DNA of 64,000 nt from contig NZ_CP024869.1 of the NCBI RefSeq assembly GCF_003052165.1, positions 1,522,001-1,586,000 on the forward strand, read 5' to 3'. A program made the position numbers and the translations under genes. Numbering within the stretch: the stretch's first letter is position 1; each line of letters starts with the position of its first letter. The notes under the pieces are model-generated. The model was not told where the DNA came from. It saw only the letters and a list, made by a program, of their open reading frames with translations, and made no database searches. The stretch is from Dietzia sp. JS16-p6b (GTDB lineage: Bacteria > Actinomycetota > Actinomycetes > Mycobacteriales > Mycobacteriaceae). Positions 1 to 9,656 of the stretch are shown piece after piece.

Positions 1-417
1 CGCTTCGGTTCGCAATGCATCGTCCTGTCGGTCGATGCGCGAACGGTTCCCCAGGGAGAGCCACCCACGCCGTCGGGCTGGGAGGTCACCACCCACGGTG
101 GCCGTCGGGGCACCGGCATCGACGCCGTCGAGTGGGCCCGTCGCGGACAGGACCTGGGGGTGGGGGAGATCCTGCTCAACTCGATGGACGCCGACGGCAC
201 CAAGGCGGGATTCGACCTGGACATGATCCGTGCGGTGCGTGCGGCGGTGACCATTCCCGTGATCGCCTCGGGCGGGGCCGGTGCGGTGGAGCACTTCGCT
301 CCCGCCGTCGCGGCCGGAGCCGACGCGGTCCTCGCGGCCAGTGTCTTCCACTTCGGTGAGATGACCATCGGCGACGTCAAGAAGGCCATGGCGGCCGAGG
401 GGGTCACGGTCCGATGA
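1..417 (+). CDS. hisF: Imidazole glycerol phosphate synthase cyclase subunit HisF, 3' part
   Basis: The frame is open from the first base and encodes the last 138 residues of a protein that is normally about 255 residues long; the 5' part lies outside the window. HisF is the (beta/alpha)8 cyclase that, with HisH, turns PRFAR plus ammonia into imidazole glycerol phosphate and AICAR. Typical late HisF motifs are visible: [33 protein letters not shown] (with the second catalytic Asp) and [13 protein letters not shown]. The TGA stop overlaps the hisI start as ATGA, so the two are translationally coupled. Confidence 0.97.
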   Translation, partial: RFGSQCIVLSVDARTVPQGEPPTPSGWEVTTHGGRRGTGIDAVEWARRGQDLGVGEILLNSMDADGTKAGFDLDMIRAVRAAVTIPVIASGGAGAVEHFAPAVAAGADAVLAASVFHFGEMTIGDVKKAMAAEGVTVR

Positions 418-767
418 GCGATCCGGTCCTGGACCCGTCCGTCGCCGACCGGCTCACGCGCACCGCGGACGGCCTGATCGCGGCGGTGGTGCAGGACGCG
501 TCCGACGGCCGGGTCCTGATGATGGCGTGGATGGACGACGCCGCTCTCGCCGAGACCCTGGCCACGCGGCGCGGGGTGTACTTCTCGCGCTCGCGGGGGA
601 CGCGGTGGGTCAAGGGGGAGACCTCCGGTCACGTCCAGCACGTGCGCAGCGTGGAGATCGACTGCGACGGCGACACCGTGTTGTTGAAGGTGGACCAGAC
701 CGGGGCCGCCTGCCACAACGGCACGCGGAGCTGTTTTGACACCCACACACTCCTCGGGGAGGAATGA
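414..767 (+). CDS. hisI: Phosphoribosyl-AMP cyclohydrolase HisI
   Basis: 117 residues, the length of a stand-alone HisI without the HisE domain. The enzyme opens the purine ring of phosphoribosyl-AMP to give ProFAR, step 3 of histidine synthesis, using zinc and magnesium. The zinc and metal signature is intact: [17 protein letters not shown], then [10 protein letters not shown]. The W-KGETSGH motif precedes it. The start ATG overlaps the hisF stop. The next gene begins five bases downstream behind a GGAGG box. Confidence 0.97.
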   Translation: MSDPVLDPSVADRLTRTADGLIAAVVQDASDGRVLMMAWMDDAALAETLATRRGVYFSRSRGTRWVKGETSGHVQHVRSVEIDCDGDTVLLKVDQTGAACHNGTRSCFDTHTLLGEE

Positions 768-771
768 TCCT

Positions 772-951
772 GTGCCCTTCATCCAGATCAACCAGCTCGA
801 CGGGATGGACCCGCAGTCCAAGGCGCGGGTGATCGAGGCCGTCACCGCCGCCTACGCCGAGGCCTCGGGCAAGGACCCGGCCAAAGTCTGGGTGCACGTC
901 AACGACATGCCGCGCGACTCGTTCGGGATCGGCGGCCGGGTCGTCGGATGA
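772..951 (+). CDS. Tautomerase-superfamily small protein (4-oxalocrotonate tautomerase-like)
   Basis: GTG start chosen because it follows GGGGAGGA by eight bases and because it places proline directly after the initiator Met. The mature protein would begin [10 protein letters not shown], with Pro1 as the general base of this superfamily. The protein is 59 residues, the usual size of a 4-OT subunit, which works as an oligomer. The C terminus ([11 protein letters not shown]) is also family-like. Its stop overlaps the trpE start (ATGA), so it is embedded in the his-trp transcription unit. Substrate and role are unknown; nothing in his or trp synthesis needs a 4-OT reaction. Confidence 0.85.
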   Translation: MPFIQINQLDGMDPQSKARVIEAVTAAYAEASGKDPAKVWVHVNDMPRDSFGIGGRVVG

Positions 952-2516
952 GTACCACGACCACCACCTTCGAGCAGTTCCGGGCGCTCGCCGCCGGTCA
1001 CCGAGTCGTCCCCGTGGTGCGCACGGTGCTGGCCGACTCCGAGACCCCGCTGTCCGCGTACGACAAACTCGCGGACGACCGACCCGGGACCTTCCTGCTC
1101 GAGTCGGCCGAGCACGGTCGATCGTGGTCACGGTGGTCCTTCATCGGCTGTGGCTCGGCCGCCGCGCTGACCGTCGACGAGACGGGCGAGGCCATGTGGT
1201 GGGGACACGTGCCCGCCGGCGCACCGACGGGAGGGGACCCGCTCGACGCCCTGCGCCGGACCCTCGATCTGCTGCGAACCGATCAGATCGCGGGCCTGCC
1301 ACCGCTGACGTCCGGGCTGGTGGGGTACCTCGGCTACGACATCGTGCGCCGTCTCGAACGGATCGCCCCTGACACCGCCGATGACCTGCACGTTCCGGAG
1401 CTGGTCCAGATGCTGGCCACCGACCTGGCCGCGTTCGACCACCACGAGGGCCGGATCCACCTGATCGCCAACGCCGTCAACTGGGACGGGAGCGACGATC
1501 GAATCGAGCAGGCCTACGACGACGCGGTGGCCAGGGTGGACGCGATGACGGCGAGGCTCGCGGCGCCGGGCGGCGGCGGGGTCAGCGTGTTCGACACCCC
1601 GGACCCGCAGGTGATCCGTCGCACCGACGAGTCGACGTATCACGCGCGGGTGGCCGACATCATCGAGCAGATCTACTCCGGCGAAGCCTTCCAGGTGGTG
1701 CTCAGCCAGCGCTTCGAGGTGGAGACCTCCGCCTCTCCGAGGGACGTCTACCGCATCCTGCGCACCACCAACCCGAGTCCCTACATGTACCTGATGACGG
1801 TGCCGGACGGGTCGGGAGACGACGGTTTCGGTGGCACCGCGTTCACCATCGTGGGATCGAGCCCCGAGGCCCTGGTCACGGTGAAGGACGGATTGGCCAC
1901 GACCCACCCGATCGCCGGAACCCGGCCGAGGGGTGACGACGACGAGCACGACGTCCTGCTCGCGAAGGACCTGGTGGAGGACGCCAAGGAGAACGCCGAA
2001 CATCTGATGCTGGTCGATCTGGGCCGCAACGACCTCGGCCGGGTCTGCGAGCCGGGCTCCGTCGTGGTGACCGAGTTCCGTCAGGTCGAGCGGTACAGCC
2101 ACGTCATGCACCTGGTCTCCACCGTGACAGGTCGTCTGGCGGAGGGGCGCACGGGCATCGACGCCGTGACCGCCTGCTTCCCGGCGGGCACCCTGTCGGG
2201 CTCGCCCAAGCCCCGCGCGCTGCAGATCATCGAGGATCTCGAGGACACCCGTCGCGGCGTCTACGGGGGAGTGGTCGGATACCTCGACTTCGCCGGGAAC
2301 ACCGACCAGGCCATCGCCATCCGGTCCGCCGTGCTCAAGGACGGCACCGCCTACGTCCAGGCAGGTGCCGGGATCGTCGCCGATTCGGTCGCGGCGTCGG
2401 AGGACCAGGAGTGCCGCAACAAGGCCATGGCCGTCCTCCGGGCCGTCGCGGCCGCGGACACCCTGCGGCCCGCGGGGTCCACGGGTGGAACCCACCCCAC
2501 GGGGGAGGGCCGGTGA
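948..2516 (+). CDS. trpE: Anthranilate synthase component I TrpE
   Basis: 522 residues. Converts chorismate and ammonia (from glutamine via the TrpG subunit) into anthranilate, the first step of tryptophan synthesis. The N-terminal LLES motif (residues 50-53), followed by Ser residues, is the known site of tryptophan feedback binding. The C-terminal chorismate-binding domain shows [12 protein letters not shown], the [10 protein letters not shown] motif, [16 protein letters not shown]-type and AGIVADSV motifs. No trpG or trpD is found in the window, so the amidotransferase subunit must be encoded elsewhere. The stop overlaps the next start (GTGA). Confidence 0.97.
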   Translation: MSTTTTTFEQFRALAAGHRVVPVVRTVLADSETPLSAYDKLADDRPGTFLLESAEHGRSWSRWSFIGCGSAAALTVDETGEAMWWGHVPAGAPTGGDPLDALRRTLDLLRTDQIAGLPPLTSGLVGYLGYDIVRRLERIAPDTADDLHVPELVQMLATDLAAFDHHEGRIHLIANAVNWDGSDDRIEQAYDDAVARVDAMTARLAAPGGGGVSVFDTPDPQVIRRTDESTYHARVADIIEQIYSGEAFQVVLSQRFEVETSASPRDVYRILRTTNPSPYMYLMTVPDGSGDDGFGGTAFTIVGSSPEALVTVKDGLATTHPIAGTRPRGDDDEHDVLLAKDLVEDAKENAEHLMLVDLGRNDLGRVCEPGSVVVTEFRQVERYSHVMHLVSTVTGRLAEGRTGIDAVTACFPAGTLSGSPKPRALQIIEDLEDTRRGVYGGVVGYLDFAGNTDQAIAIRSAVLKDGTAYVQAGAGIVADSVAASEDQECRNKAMAVLRAVAAADTLRPAGSTGGTHPTGEGR

Positions 2517-3157
2517 GTCAGAGCACACGTCTCCGCCTCCCGGTGGTCCTGCTGGTGCTCGGAGCCGCCCTGTTGTGGATCGCCTCCCGCATGGTGTGGG
2601 TGGACGTGGTCGCGTTCAACGACCAGTCGGGCGAGGTCCGACGGGCCCTGACGGGTTCCCAGTGGCAGCCGGCGCTGGTCGCGGTGGCGTTGGGTGCTCT
2701 GGCCGCGGTGGCCGCGGTGGCCCTGGTGAGGGGAACGGGGGCTCGGGTGGTCGGCGCCGTCATCGCCCTGCTCGGCCTGGCCACCGGCGCGGTGCTGTTC
2801 TCGGCCGTCGGCGGGGTGGACTCCGGCCGCGTGCACTCGACGGTGACGGGCGAGGAGGAGTTCGGACGCACCAACGCCGGCCCGGGCTCCGCCGACGCCC
2901 AGGCGATCCCGGAGTGGTCGGAGATCACCGAGGTCTCGACGCGCTCGGCCGGGCCGGCGCTCACCGGGGCCGGGGCAGCGGCACTCCTCGCCGCGGGCGC
3001 CGTCCCCATGATCTGGCCGACCCGTCGGGTGCGGCGCGACGATCGCTACGTGACGCCCGCCGCACGTCGCCAGGGCCGGGGGACCGGCGAGTCCGCCGTG
3101 GACACCGGCACTGACCTGTGGCAGGAACTCGACGAGGGTCGCGATCCCACGGGGTGA
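2513..3157 (+). CDS. Trp-operon-associated integral membrane protein (TIGR02234-type)
   Basis: 214 residues from a GTG overlapping the trpE stop. About four hydrophobic segments are visible: residues 8-25, 48-70, 73-93 and a later one near residue 150 before the MIWPTRR boundary. The polar tail is basic, then acidic. A conserved hypothetical membrane protein sits between trpE and trpC in mycobacteria and relatives, and this one matches by position, length and topology. Function is not known; a part in tryptophan or precursor handling is only suggested by context. Confidence 0.85.
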   Translation: MSQSTRLRLPVVLLVLGAALLWIASRMVWVDVVAFNDQSGEVRRALTGSQWQPALVAVALGALAAVAAVALVRGTGARVVGAVIALLGLATGAVLFSAVGGVDSGRVHSTVTGEEEFGRTNAGPGSADAQAIPEWSEITEVSTRSAGPALTGAGAAALLAAGAVPMIWPTRRVRRDDRYVTPAARRQGRGTGESAVDTGTDLWQELDEGRDPTG

Positions 3158-3257
3158 GCCCGGCGAGAGCGGGTCCCGATTCTGAGAACCCCATGTGCTG
3201 CCTCTATTGTTGATCTCGATCACACTTCCTGCCCGAACACTGCAGAGGGAGGTCACG

Positions 3258-4070
3258 GTGGGTACCGTGCTCGACTCGATTATCGACGGGGTCCGCGAGG
3301 ACGTCGCTGCCCGCGAGGCCGTCACCGACCTCACTGCGGTCAAGAAGGCGGCCCGGTCGGCGCCCGAGCCGCGGGACGCGCTCAGGGCGCTCCGGGGGGC
3401 GGGTGTCGGCGTCATCGCCGAGGTCAAGCGCGCGAGTCCCTCGAAGGGTCCGCTCGCCGACATCCCTGATCCCGCGGTGCTCGCCCGGATGTACGAGGAG
3501 GGTGGTGCCCGCGTCATCTCGTGCCTGACCGAGGAGCGCCGCTTCAACGGCAGCCTGGCGGACCTGGACGCGGTCCGTCGGGCCGTCGACATCCTGGTAC
3601 TCCGCAAGGATTTCGTGGTGGGGCCGTACCAGATCCACGAGGCCCGGGCCCACGGCGCCGATCTCGTGCTGCTGATCGTGGCGGCTCTGGAACAGGACGC
3701 CCTGGTGTCCCTGCTCGACCGCACGGAGTCACTGGGGATGACGGCGCTGGTGGAGGTCCACACGGAGGAGGAGGCCGATCGCGCCCTCGAGGCCGGTGCC
3801 ACCGTGATCGGAGTCAACGCCCGGAATCTCAAGACGCTCGAGGTCGACCGTGATGTGTTCTCCCGCATCGCGCCGGGCCTGCCGTCCGGAGTGGTCAAGA
3901 TCGCCGAGTCCGGCGTCCGTGACGCGTCCGACCTCCTGTCGTACGCCAGCGTGGGTGCGGACGCGGTCCTCGTGGGTGAGGGCCTGGTGACCAAAGGCGA
4001 CCCCCGTGCGGCGTGCAACGCCCTGGCCACGGCGGGTTCCCACCCGTCGTGTCCGCAGGGACCCCGCTAG
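3258..4070 (+). CDS. trpC: Indole-3-glycerol phosphate synthase TrpC
   Basis: 270 residues. Ring closure of CdRP to indole-3-glycerol phosphate. The frame is open 63 bases further upstream, but the GTG at 3258 is chosen because GGGAGG lies just before it and the protein then begins [21 protein letters not shown]-like, as other actinobacterial TrpC proteins do. Catalytic motifs are present: [13 protein letters not shown] (Glu and Lys), the VLRKDFVV lysine, [11 protein letters not shown] and IAESGVRD. Lies 100 bases after the membrane protein; that gap shows no clear attenuator-type leader. Confidence 0.97.
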   Translation: MGTVLDSIIDGVREDVAAREAVTDLTAVKKAARSAPEPRDALRALRGAGVGVIAEVKRASPSKGPLADIPDPAVLARMYEEGGARVISCLTEERRFNGSLADLDAVRRAVDILVLRKDFVVGPYQIHEARAHGADLVLLIVAALEQDALVSLLDRTESLGMTALVEVHTEEEADRALEAGATVIGVNARNLKTLEVDRDVFSRIAPGLPSGVVKIAESGVRDASDLLSYASVGADAVLVGEGLVTKGDPRAACNALATAGSHPSCPQGPR

Positions 4071-4104
4071 GCCCCCGGCGCACGCTTCCGGCAGACTGGG
4101 AGCC

Positions 4105-5433
4105 GTGAATTCTAACGAGCTGACACCGCTGCCCTCGATGGGAGACGTGCTCCGGACGACCACCGGACACGAGCCCGACCAGCGGGGCCACTGGGGTGCA
4201 TTCGGTGGGCGCTACGTCCCCGAGGCGCTCATGGCGGTCGTCGACGAGGTCGCCGACGCCTACGCCAAGGCCCGCGCGGACGACGCCTACCTCGACGAGC
4301 TCGACCGGCTCCAGCGCGACTACTCGGGTCGGCCGTCGCCCCTGTACGAGGCGGGACGTTTCGGGGCGGAGATCGGCGCCAGGGTGTTCCTCAAGCGGGA
4401 GGACCTCAACCACACCGGGTCGCACAAGATCAACAACGTCCTCGGCCAGGTGCTGCTCGCGCACCGCATGGGCAAGAAGCGTGTGATCGCCGAGACCGGG
4501 GCCGGACAGCACGGGGTCGCCTCCGCCACGGCGTGCGCCCTGCTCGGACTGGAGTGCAAGATCTACATGGGTGCCGTGGACGTCCGCCGTCAGGCCCTGA
4601 ACGTCGCCCGGATGCGGCTGCTCGGAGCGGAGGTCGAGGCCGTCGAGGTGGGGTCGGCGACGCTCAAGGACGCGATCAACGAGGCGATGCGGGACTGGGT
4701 CTCCCGTGCGGACGACACGTACTACGCGTTCGGCACCGCCGCCGGCCCACACCCCTTCCCCGCGATGGTCCGCGACTTCCAACGGGTGGTGGGTACGGAG
4801 GCGCGCGCCCAGATGCTGGAGCGGGTGGGACGACTGCCCGACGCCGCGGTGGCGTGCGTGGGTGGTGGGTCCAACGCGATCGGATTGTTCCACCCGTTCA
4901 TCGACGACTCCTCGGTCCGCCTGGTGGGCTGCGAGGCGGGCGGCGACGGCGTGGCGTCCGGTCGCACCGCCGCGACCGTCAACGCCGGCAGGCCGGGCGT
5001 CTTCCAGGGCTCCTATGCGCACCTCATGCAGGACGAGGACGGGCAGACCACCGAGTCGCACTCGATCTCGGCGGGGCTGGACTACCCGGGTGTGGGACCC
5101 GAGCACTCGTACCTCGCCGACATCGGCCGCGCGGAATACCGGCCGGTGACCGACGCCCAGGCGATGGACGCATTCGCCCAACTGTGCCGCACCGAGGGGA
5201 TCATCCCCGCCATCGAGTCCGCCCACGCGGTCGCCGGAGCAGCGCAGCTCGCCGCCGAGGGCGTCGACCTGATACTGGTCAACGTCTCGGGTCGAGGCGA
5301 CAAGGACGTCGACACCGCCGCCCGGTGGTTCGGCCTGTTGGGCGGAGGGACCCCCCCGGAGGCCGGGGTGGACTCGAGCCGGGGCGCGGACGACGGCGCG
5401 GGGGAGTACGCGGACGGGGGGATCGAGGGATGA
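4105..5433 (+). CDS. trpB: Tryptophan synthase beta chain TrpB
   Basis: 442 residues from GTG 4105, preceded by GGGAG. The longer upstream frame overlaps trpC and encodes Arg/Pro-rich sequence with no family match. The PLP-dependent enzyme condenses indole, channelled from TrpA, with serine. The PLP lysine lies in the [15 protein letters not shown] motif, the glycine loop is [13 protein letters not shown], and the substrate-binding motif is [11 protein letters not shown]. The C-terminal 25 residues ([14 protein letters not shown]...) are a low-complexity acidic extension. The stop overlaps the trpA start. Confidence 0.97.
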   Translation: MNSNELTPLPSMGDVLRTTTGHEPDQRGHWGAFGGRYVPEALMAVVDEVADAYAKARADDAYLDELDRLQRDYSGRPSPLYEAGRFGAEIGARVFLKREDLNHTGSHKINNVLGQVLLAHRMGKKRVIAETGAGQHGVASATACALLGLECKIYMGAVDVRRQALNVARMRLLGAEVEAVEVGSATLKDAINEAMRDWVSRADDTYYAFGTAAGPHPFPAMVRDFQRVVGTEARAQMLERVGRLPDAAVACVGGGSNAIGLFHPFIDDSSVRLVGCEAGGDGVASGRTAATVNAGRPGVFQGSYAHLMQDEDGQTTESHSISAGLDYPGVGPEHSYLADIGRAEYRPVTDAQAMDAFAQLCRTEGIIPAIESAHAVAGAAQLAAEGVDLILVNVSGRGDKDVDTAARWFGLLGGGTPPEAGVDSSRGADDGAGEYADGGIEG

Positions 5434-6221
5434 GCGCGCTGAGCGAGGTCTTCGGGCGGTGCCGTGCGGAGAACCGGGCCGCTCTCATCGGGTACTACCC
5501 AGCGGGGTACCCCACGGTCGAGGGGTCCGTCCAGGCCGTTCGCACCATGGTCGCCGGCGGCTGCGACGTCATCGAGGTGGGGATCCCGTACTCGGATCCC
5601 ATGATGGACGGCCCCACCATCCAGGCGGCCGCGGATGTGGCACTGGAGGCGGGCTTCCGCATCCGGGACACCTTCGACGTGGTCCGCGCGGTGGCCGAGG
5701 CCGGGGCGGTCCCGGTCGTCATGAGCTACTGGAACCCGATCCTGCAATACGGCGTCGACCGGTTCGCGGCGGACCTCGCGGCCGCCGGGGGGACCGGGGT
5801 CATCACACCGGACCTGATCCCGGACGAGGCGGACGAGTGGATCGCCGCGACGGACGCCCACGGCGTCGACCGGGTCTTCCTGGTGGCGCCGTCGTCGACG
5901 CCCGAACGATTGGCCATGACGCTGTCCCACACGAGCGGATTCGTCTACGTCCAGGCAGTGATGGGGGTCACCGGGGCGCGGGACGTGGTCTCGGATGCCC
6001 CCAGGACCCTCACCGCCCGTGTCCGCGAGCTCTCGGACCTGCCGTGTGGAGTCGGACTCGGTGTGCGCAACGGGGACCAGGCAGCGGAGATCGCCTCCTA
6101 CGCCGACGGGGTGATCGTGGGCTCCGCCCTCATCACCGCCGCCACCGAGGGAGGCGACGCCCTCGCGCGGTTGACGGCCGATCTCGCGTCGGGCGTGCGT
6201 CGGCGAGGAGTCGACTCGTGA
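5430..6221 (+). CDS. trpA: Tryptophan synthase alpha chain TrpA
   Basis: 263 residues, start ATG overlapping the trpB stop (ATGA). Retro-aldol cleavage of indole-3-glycerol phosphate to indole and glyceraldehyde-3-phosphate. The catalytic Glu lies in [15 protein letters not shown] and the Asp in the [14 protein letters not shown] region. The phosphate-binding [12 protein letters not shown] and [10 protein letters not shown] motifs are intact. It overlaps lgt by GTGA, so translation passes straight into the lipoprotein gene. Confidence 0.97.
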   Translation: MSALSEVFGRCRAENRAALIGYYPAGYPTVEGSVQAVRTMVAGGCDVIEVGIPYSDPMMDGPTIQAAADVALEAGFRIRDTFDVVRAVAEAGAVPVVMSYWNPILQYGVDRFAADLAAAGGTGVITPDLIPDEADEWIAATDAHGVDRVFLVAPSSTPERLAMTLSHTSGFVYVQAVMGVTGARDVVSDAPRTLTARVRELSDLPCGVGLGVRNGDQAAEIASYADGVIVGSALITAATEGGDALARLTADLASGVRRRGVDS

Positions 6222-7111
6222 TCCCCAGCCCTCCGCAGGGGGTCTGGGAGCTCGGTCCGTTCCCCGTGCGCGCGTACGCACTGTGGATCATCCTCGGCAT
6301 CGTCGTGGCCATCTGGTGGGGCGAGAAGCGGTGGGTCGCCCGTGGGGGGCGCGCGGGGGTCGTTCTCGACACCGCGCTGTGGGCCGTCCCCTTCGGCCTC
6401 GTGGGCGGTCGCGTCTACCACGTGGCCACGGACTGGTACCGCTACTTCGGGGAGGGCAGGAACCCGGTCGACGCGCTGAAGATCTGGGACGGCGGTCTGG
6501 GGATCTGGGGAGCGGTCGCGCTGGGCGCGATCGGTGCCTACATCGGCCTGCGGCAGCAGGGGATCCGGGCGATCGGCGCGTTCGGCGACGCGGTCGCCCC
6601 GGGCATCGTCCTGGCGCAGGGAATCGGTCGACTGGGGAACTACTTCAACCAGGAGCTCTACGGTCGCGAGACCGACGTGCCCTGGGCCCTGGAGATCTAC
6701 CAGCGGTACGACGAGGCGTACGGATACTCCCAGACCCTCGGTCGGTCCACCGGGCAGGTGCTCTCGACCGTGCACCCCACGTTCCTGTACGAGCTCCTGT
6801 GGAACGTCCTGGTGGCCGTGGCGTTGGTGCTGATCGACCGCAGGTTCCGCCTCGGGCACGGCCGACTCTTCGCGCTCTATGTGGCCCTGTACTGCTTCGG
6901 GAGGTTCTGGGTCGAGCTGCTCCGTGCGGATGCGGCGACCGAGATCTTCGGGCTGCGCATCAACACCGTCGTCTCCGTCGTCGTCATGCTGGCCGCGCTG
7001 ATCTACGTGTGGCGGGCACGCCGGGGCCGCGAGGACCCGTCCGAGCTGCGTGCTCCCGAGGACGTGACCGAGGAGTCCCCGGGGGACGCACCCCCGTTGG
7101 CCGGTCGTTGA
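6218..7111 (+). CDS. lgt: Prolipoprotein diacylglyceryl transferase Lgt
   Basis: 297 residues. Transfers diacylglycerol from phosphatidylglycerol to the lipobox cysteine of prolipoproteins in the plasma membrane. About seven membrane segments are visible. Lgt motifs are intact: the [11 protein letters not shown] region, [20 protein letters not shown] and the signature [17 protein letters not shown], with [11 protein letters not shown] later. The charged tail after residue 270 is cytoplasmic. The trpA-lgt overlap is also found in mycobacteria. At least four lipobox proteins in this window (22.7, 38.3, 42.9 and 55.2 kb) would be substrates. Confidence 0.96.
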   Translation: MIPSPPQGVWELGPFPVRAYALWIILGIVVAIWWGEKRWVARGGRAGVVLDTALWAVPFGLVGGRVYHVATDWYRYFGEGRNPVDALKIWDGGLGIWGAVALGAIGAYIGLRQQGIRAIGAFGDAVAPGIVLAQGIGRLGNYFNQELYGRETDVPWALEIYQRYDEAYGYSQTLGRSTGQVLSTVHPTFLYELLWNVLVAVALVLIDRRFRLGHGRLFALYVALYCFGRFWVELLRADAATEIFGLRINTVVSVVVMLAALIYVWRARRGREDPSELRAPEDVTEESPGDAPPLAGR

Positions 7112-7144
7112 CGTCGCGTTCACCGGTCATCCCGGCGAGGGGTC

Positions 7145-7157
7145 TAGATTGGTACGG
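7145..7157 (+). promoter_or_regulatory. Putative leaderless promoter -10 box of pyk
   Basis: TAGATT at 7145-7150 is followed by seven bases and then the GTG of pyk. This fits the actinobacterial leaderless layout, in which transcription begins at the start codon. No convincing ribosome binding site lies between box and start. The same layout recurs before polA, coaE and the methyltransferase. Confidence 0.55.
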
Positions 7158-8576
7158 GTGAACCGTCGTACCAAGATCGTCTGCACCCTGGGTCCCGCCG
7201 TCGCCTCGGAGGCCGGCATCCGTGAACTCGTCGATGCCGGGATGAACGTCGCCCGGCTCAACTTCAGCCACGGGGACCATGCCGACCACGAAGCGAACTA
7301 CCGCTGGGTCCGCCAGGCCTCGGACGAGTCGGGGCACGCCGTCGGTGTGCTCGCGGACCTCCAGGGCCCCAAGATCCGGCTCGGCCGCTTCATCGAGGGC
7401 CGCCACGAGTGGGCGGAGGGTGACATGGTCGCCATCACCGTCGCGGATGTGGAGGGGACCAAGGAGCGCGTGTCCACCACCTACAAGGGGCTGGCGGCCG
7501 ATGCCCGCCCCGGCGACCGACTGCTCGTGGATGACGGCAACATCGGTCTGACCGTGCAGCGGGTCGAGGGTGACGACGTCCACTGCGTCGTCACCGAGGG
7601 CGGCACGGTCTCCAACAACAAGGGGGTGTCCCTGCCGGGGATGAACGTCTCGGTCCCGGCGCTGAGCGAGAAGGACGTCGCGGACCTCCGGTTCGCCCTG
7701 GACCTGGGCGTCGATTTCATCGCCCTGTCCTTCGTCCGGTCTCCGGCGGACGTCGACCTGGTGCACGCGATCATGGATGAGGTCGGGGTGCACGTCCCTG
7801 TGATCGCCAAGCTCGAGAAGCCCGAGGCGGTCAAGAATCTCGAATCCATCGTCCTGGCCTTCGACGCGATCATGGTCGCGCGAGGCGACCTGGGAGTGGA
7901 GTTGCCCCTGCAGGACGTGCCGCTGGTCCAGAAGCGGGCGATCCAGATCGCCCGGGAGAACGCGAAGCCGGTCATCGTGGCCACGCAGATGCTCGAGTCC
8001 ATGATCACCAACTCCCGGCCCACCCGGGCGGAGGCGTCGGACGTCGCCAACGCCGTGCTCGACGGGGCCGACGCGGTGATGCTCTCGGGAGAGACCTCGG
8101 TGGGCAAGTACCCCATCGACGCGGTGCGGACCATGTCGTCGATCGCTCTCGCGGTGGAGTCCGATTCCACCGCCGCGCCGGACCTCGTCCACATCCCCCG
8201 GACCAAACGCGGGGTCATCTCCTACTCGGCGCGGGAGATCGGAGAGCGGTTGGGCGCCAAGGCGCTCGTCGCCGTGACCTCGACCGGGGACACGGTCCGC
8301 CGCCTCGCCCGGTTGCACAGTCACCTGCCGCTCATCGCCATCACCGGTGATCCGCGCATCCGGAGCCAGTTGGCTCTCACGTGGGGCACCGAGACGTTCC
8401 TGACCGACCGGGTCCACGAGACGGCGGAGCTCGTCAAGGTGACCGACGAACTGCTGCTCCCCCTCGAGGGGTACAACGAGGACGATCTCATCGTGATCGT
8501 CGCGGGCAACGTGCCGGGCGTCGAGGGGTCGACCAACTTCATCCTCGTACACCGGATGGGCGAGGCGGACCACTGA
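7158..8576 (+). CDS. pyk: Pyruvate kinase
   Basis: 472 residues from GTG 7158, giving the N terminus NRRTKIVCTLGPA as in other actinobacterial Pyk; a TTG nine bases upstream is the only alternative. Converts PEP and ADP to pyruvate and ATP. Visible: MNVARLNFSHG (substrate and potassium site), the B domain around residues 70-165, VIAKLEKPEAV with the catalytic Lys, MVARGDLGVELPL (metal-binding Glu/Asp), the ATQMLESM loop and VMLSGETSVGKYPI. The C-terminal domain is full length. A terminator hairpin follows. Confidence 0.97.
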   Translation: MNRRTKIVCTLGPAVASEAGIRELVDAGMNVARLNFSHGDHADHEANYRWVRQASDESGHAVGVLADLQGPKIRLGRFIEGRHEWAEGDMVAITVADVEGTKERVSTTYKGLAADARPGDRLLVDDGNIGLTVQRVEGDDVHCVVTEGGTVSNNKGVSLPGMNVSVPALSEKDVADLRFALDLGVDFIALSFVRSPADVDLVHAIMDEVGVHVPVIAKLEKPEAVKNLESIVLAFDAIMVARGDLGVELPLQDVPLVQKRAIQIARENAKPVIVATQMLESMITNSRPTRAEASDVANAVLDGADAVMLSGETSVGKYPIDAVRTMSSIALAVESDSTAAPDLVHIPRTKRGVISYSAREIGERLGAKALVAVTSTGDTVRRLARLHSHLPLIAITGDPRIRSQLALTWGTETFLTDRVHETAELVKVTDELLLPLEGYNEDDLIVIVAGNVPGVEGSTNFILVHRMGEADH

Positions 8577-8599
8577 TCACCTTCGGGTAACAACTCGGT

Positions 8600-8632
8600 A
8601 GCGCCGGTGGGCACCCGCTCACCGGCGCTTTC
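8600..8632 (+). terminator. Rho-independent-type hairpin after pyk
   Basis: AGCGCCGGTG pairs with CACCGGCGCT over 10 base pairs around a 10-base loop, followed by only a short T run (TTTC). It lies 24 bases after the pyk stop. Confidence 0.75.
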
Positions 8633-8753
8633 GACTCTATTCGTGCTTTTGACGTGACAGGGCCGAGATACATCTGTTACCTTTTTGGAGGCCACCGGGG
8701 AAGCCGGTCGGCCCGCCGCTTCGCCCACGCACCGAACTCCGAGGTTTCCCCTG

Positions 8754-9476
8754 ATGTCCGACGCCACTCGAATCACCTTCACCGAGCTCGCCGATCGACT
8801 CGGTGTGGCCGGCTCCGGCGCGACCGCCGGCCGCCACCGCGCAGCCCGGTCCGCGAGCGGGATGGGCCGCATCGTCGCCGGCGCAGTCGCCGGTGCCGCT
8901 TTCACCGGTGGCGTCGCGATGGCCGCAGCCCCCGCCGCCTCCGCCCAGTCCGCTGACATCGACGTGAACCAGATCGGCCAGATGGCCCAGGAGTTCGCCC
9001 AGGGCATCGGTCTGAACGAGCAGCAGTTGCGGGAGTACGCCCTCGATCCCGCGTTGTTCGGCTCGCTCGGTATCCCCGCCGGTGTGGTCGGCGGAGCCCA
9101 TGCCCCGACCTTCGGCCCCATCACCTCGGGCTTCGGACCGCGGTGGGGAACCTTCCACAACGGCACGGACTTCGGCGCCCCGATCGGCACGCCCCTGTTC
9201 GCCGCCAAGTCCGGCACGGTCGTCGCCGCGGGACCGGCCTCGGGCTACGGACTGTGGATCCGCATCCAGACCGACGACGGATACCTCCTCGAGTACGGCC
9301 ACAACGACCAGAACTACGTCTCGGTGGGCCAGCGCGTCCATGCCGGTCAGGTCATCGGAACCGTGGGCAACCGCGGTTACTCGACCGGCCCGCACCTGCA
9401 CTTCGGCGTGCGCAACCCGGCCGGCCAGTGGATCGACCCCGTGCCGTGGCTGCGTGCGCAGGGTGTCGCCGTCTGA
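8754..9476 (+). CDS. Secreted M23-family peptidase (LytM-type peptidoglycan hydrolase)
   Basis: 240 residues; the start is the ATG that follows GAGG, rather than the upstream in-frame ATG at 8685. A charged N region of about 40 residues precedes a hydrophobic segment ending MAAAPAASAQS, a probable signal peptide with an Ala-X-Ala site. The LytM domain occupies residues 120-235. The zinc ligands are intact: HNGTDFG (HxxxD) near residue 135 and GPHLHFGVR (HxH) near residue 213. Expected to cut peptide cross-links in the envelope. The short middle region resembles no domain I know. A strong hairpin follows. Confidence 0.9.
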   Translation: MSDATRITFTELADRLGVAGSGATAGRHRAARSASGMGRIVAGAVAGAAFTGGVAMAAAPAASAQSADIDVNQIGQMAQEFAQGIGLNEQQLREYALDPALFGSLGIPAGVVGGAHAPTFGPITSGFGPRWGTFHNGTDFGAPIGTPLFAAKSGTVVAAGPASGYGLWIRIQTDDGYLLEYGHNDQNYVSVGQRVHAGQVIGTVGNRGYSTGPHLHFGVRNPAGQWIDPVPWLRAQGVAV

Positions 9477-9506
9477 GCGGACCTCCGAGCAGCCTGCTCG
9501 TCCCCC

Positions 9507-9539
9507 GGGGCCCCGGACACCGTGAGTGTCCGGGGCCCC
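9507..9539 (+). terminator. Strong terminator hairpin after the M23 gene
   Basis: A perfect 14-bp stem (GGGGCCCCGGACAC with its complement) closes a 5-base loop, 30 bases after the stop. No T run follows, which is common in high-GC actinobacteria. Confidence 0.8.
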
Positions 9540-9656
9540 GGCCGTCTGGCGGGAGGAAAGATGGCGGGATCTGCATGTGTGGCAGGGTGGGAGATGCCGG
9601 TGCCGGTCATCGCCCGACACCTGCCCGAGCTGTACTGATCTCGAGGAGAATCCGGA

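Noticed and set aside
1128-2528. Long minus-strand open frame antisense to trpE
   Set aside because: High-GC codon bias leaves opposite frames open; the sequence is His/Arg/Val-rich without family features, and trpE is certain.
3158-3257. Tryptophan attenuator before trpC
   Set aside because: No Trp-codon-rich leader peptide and no alternative stem-loops are visible.
8641-8753. Possible riboswitch leader of the M23 gene
   Set aside because: Cell-wall hydrolase genes of actinobacteria can have c-di-AMP riboswitches, but I could not find the conserved core sequence in this 113-base leader.
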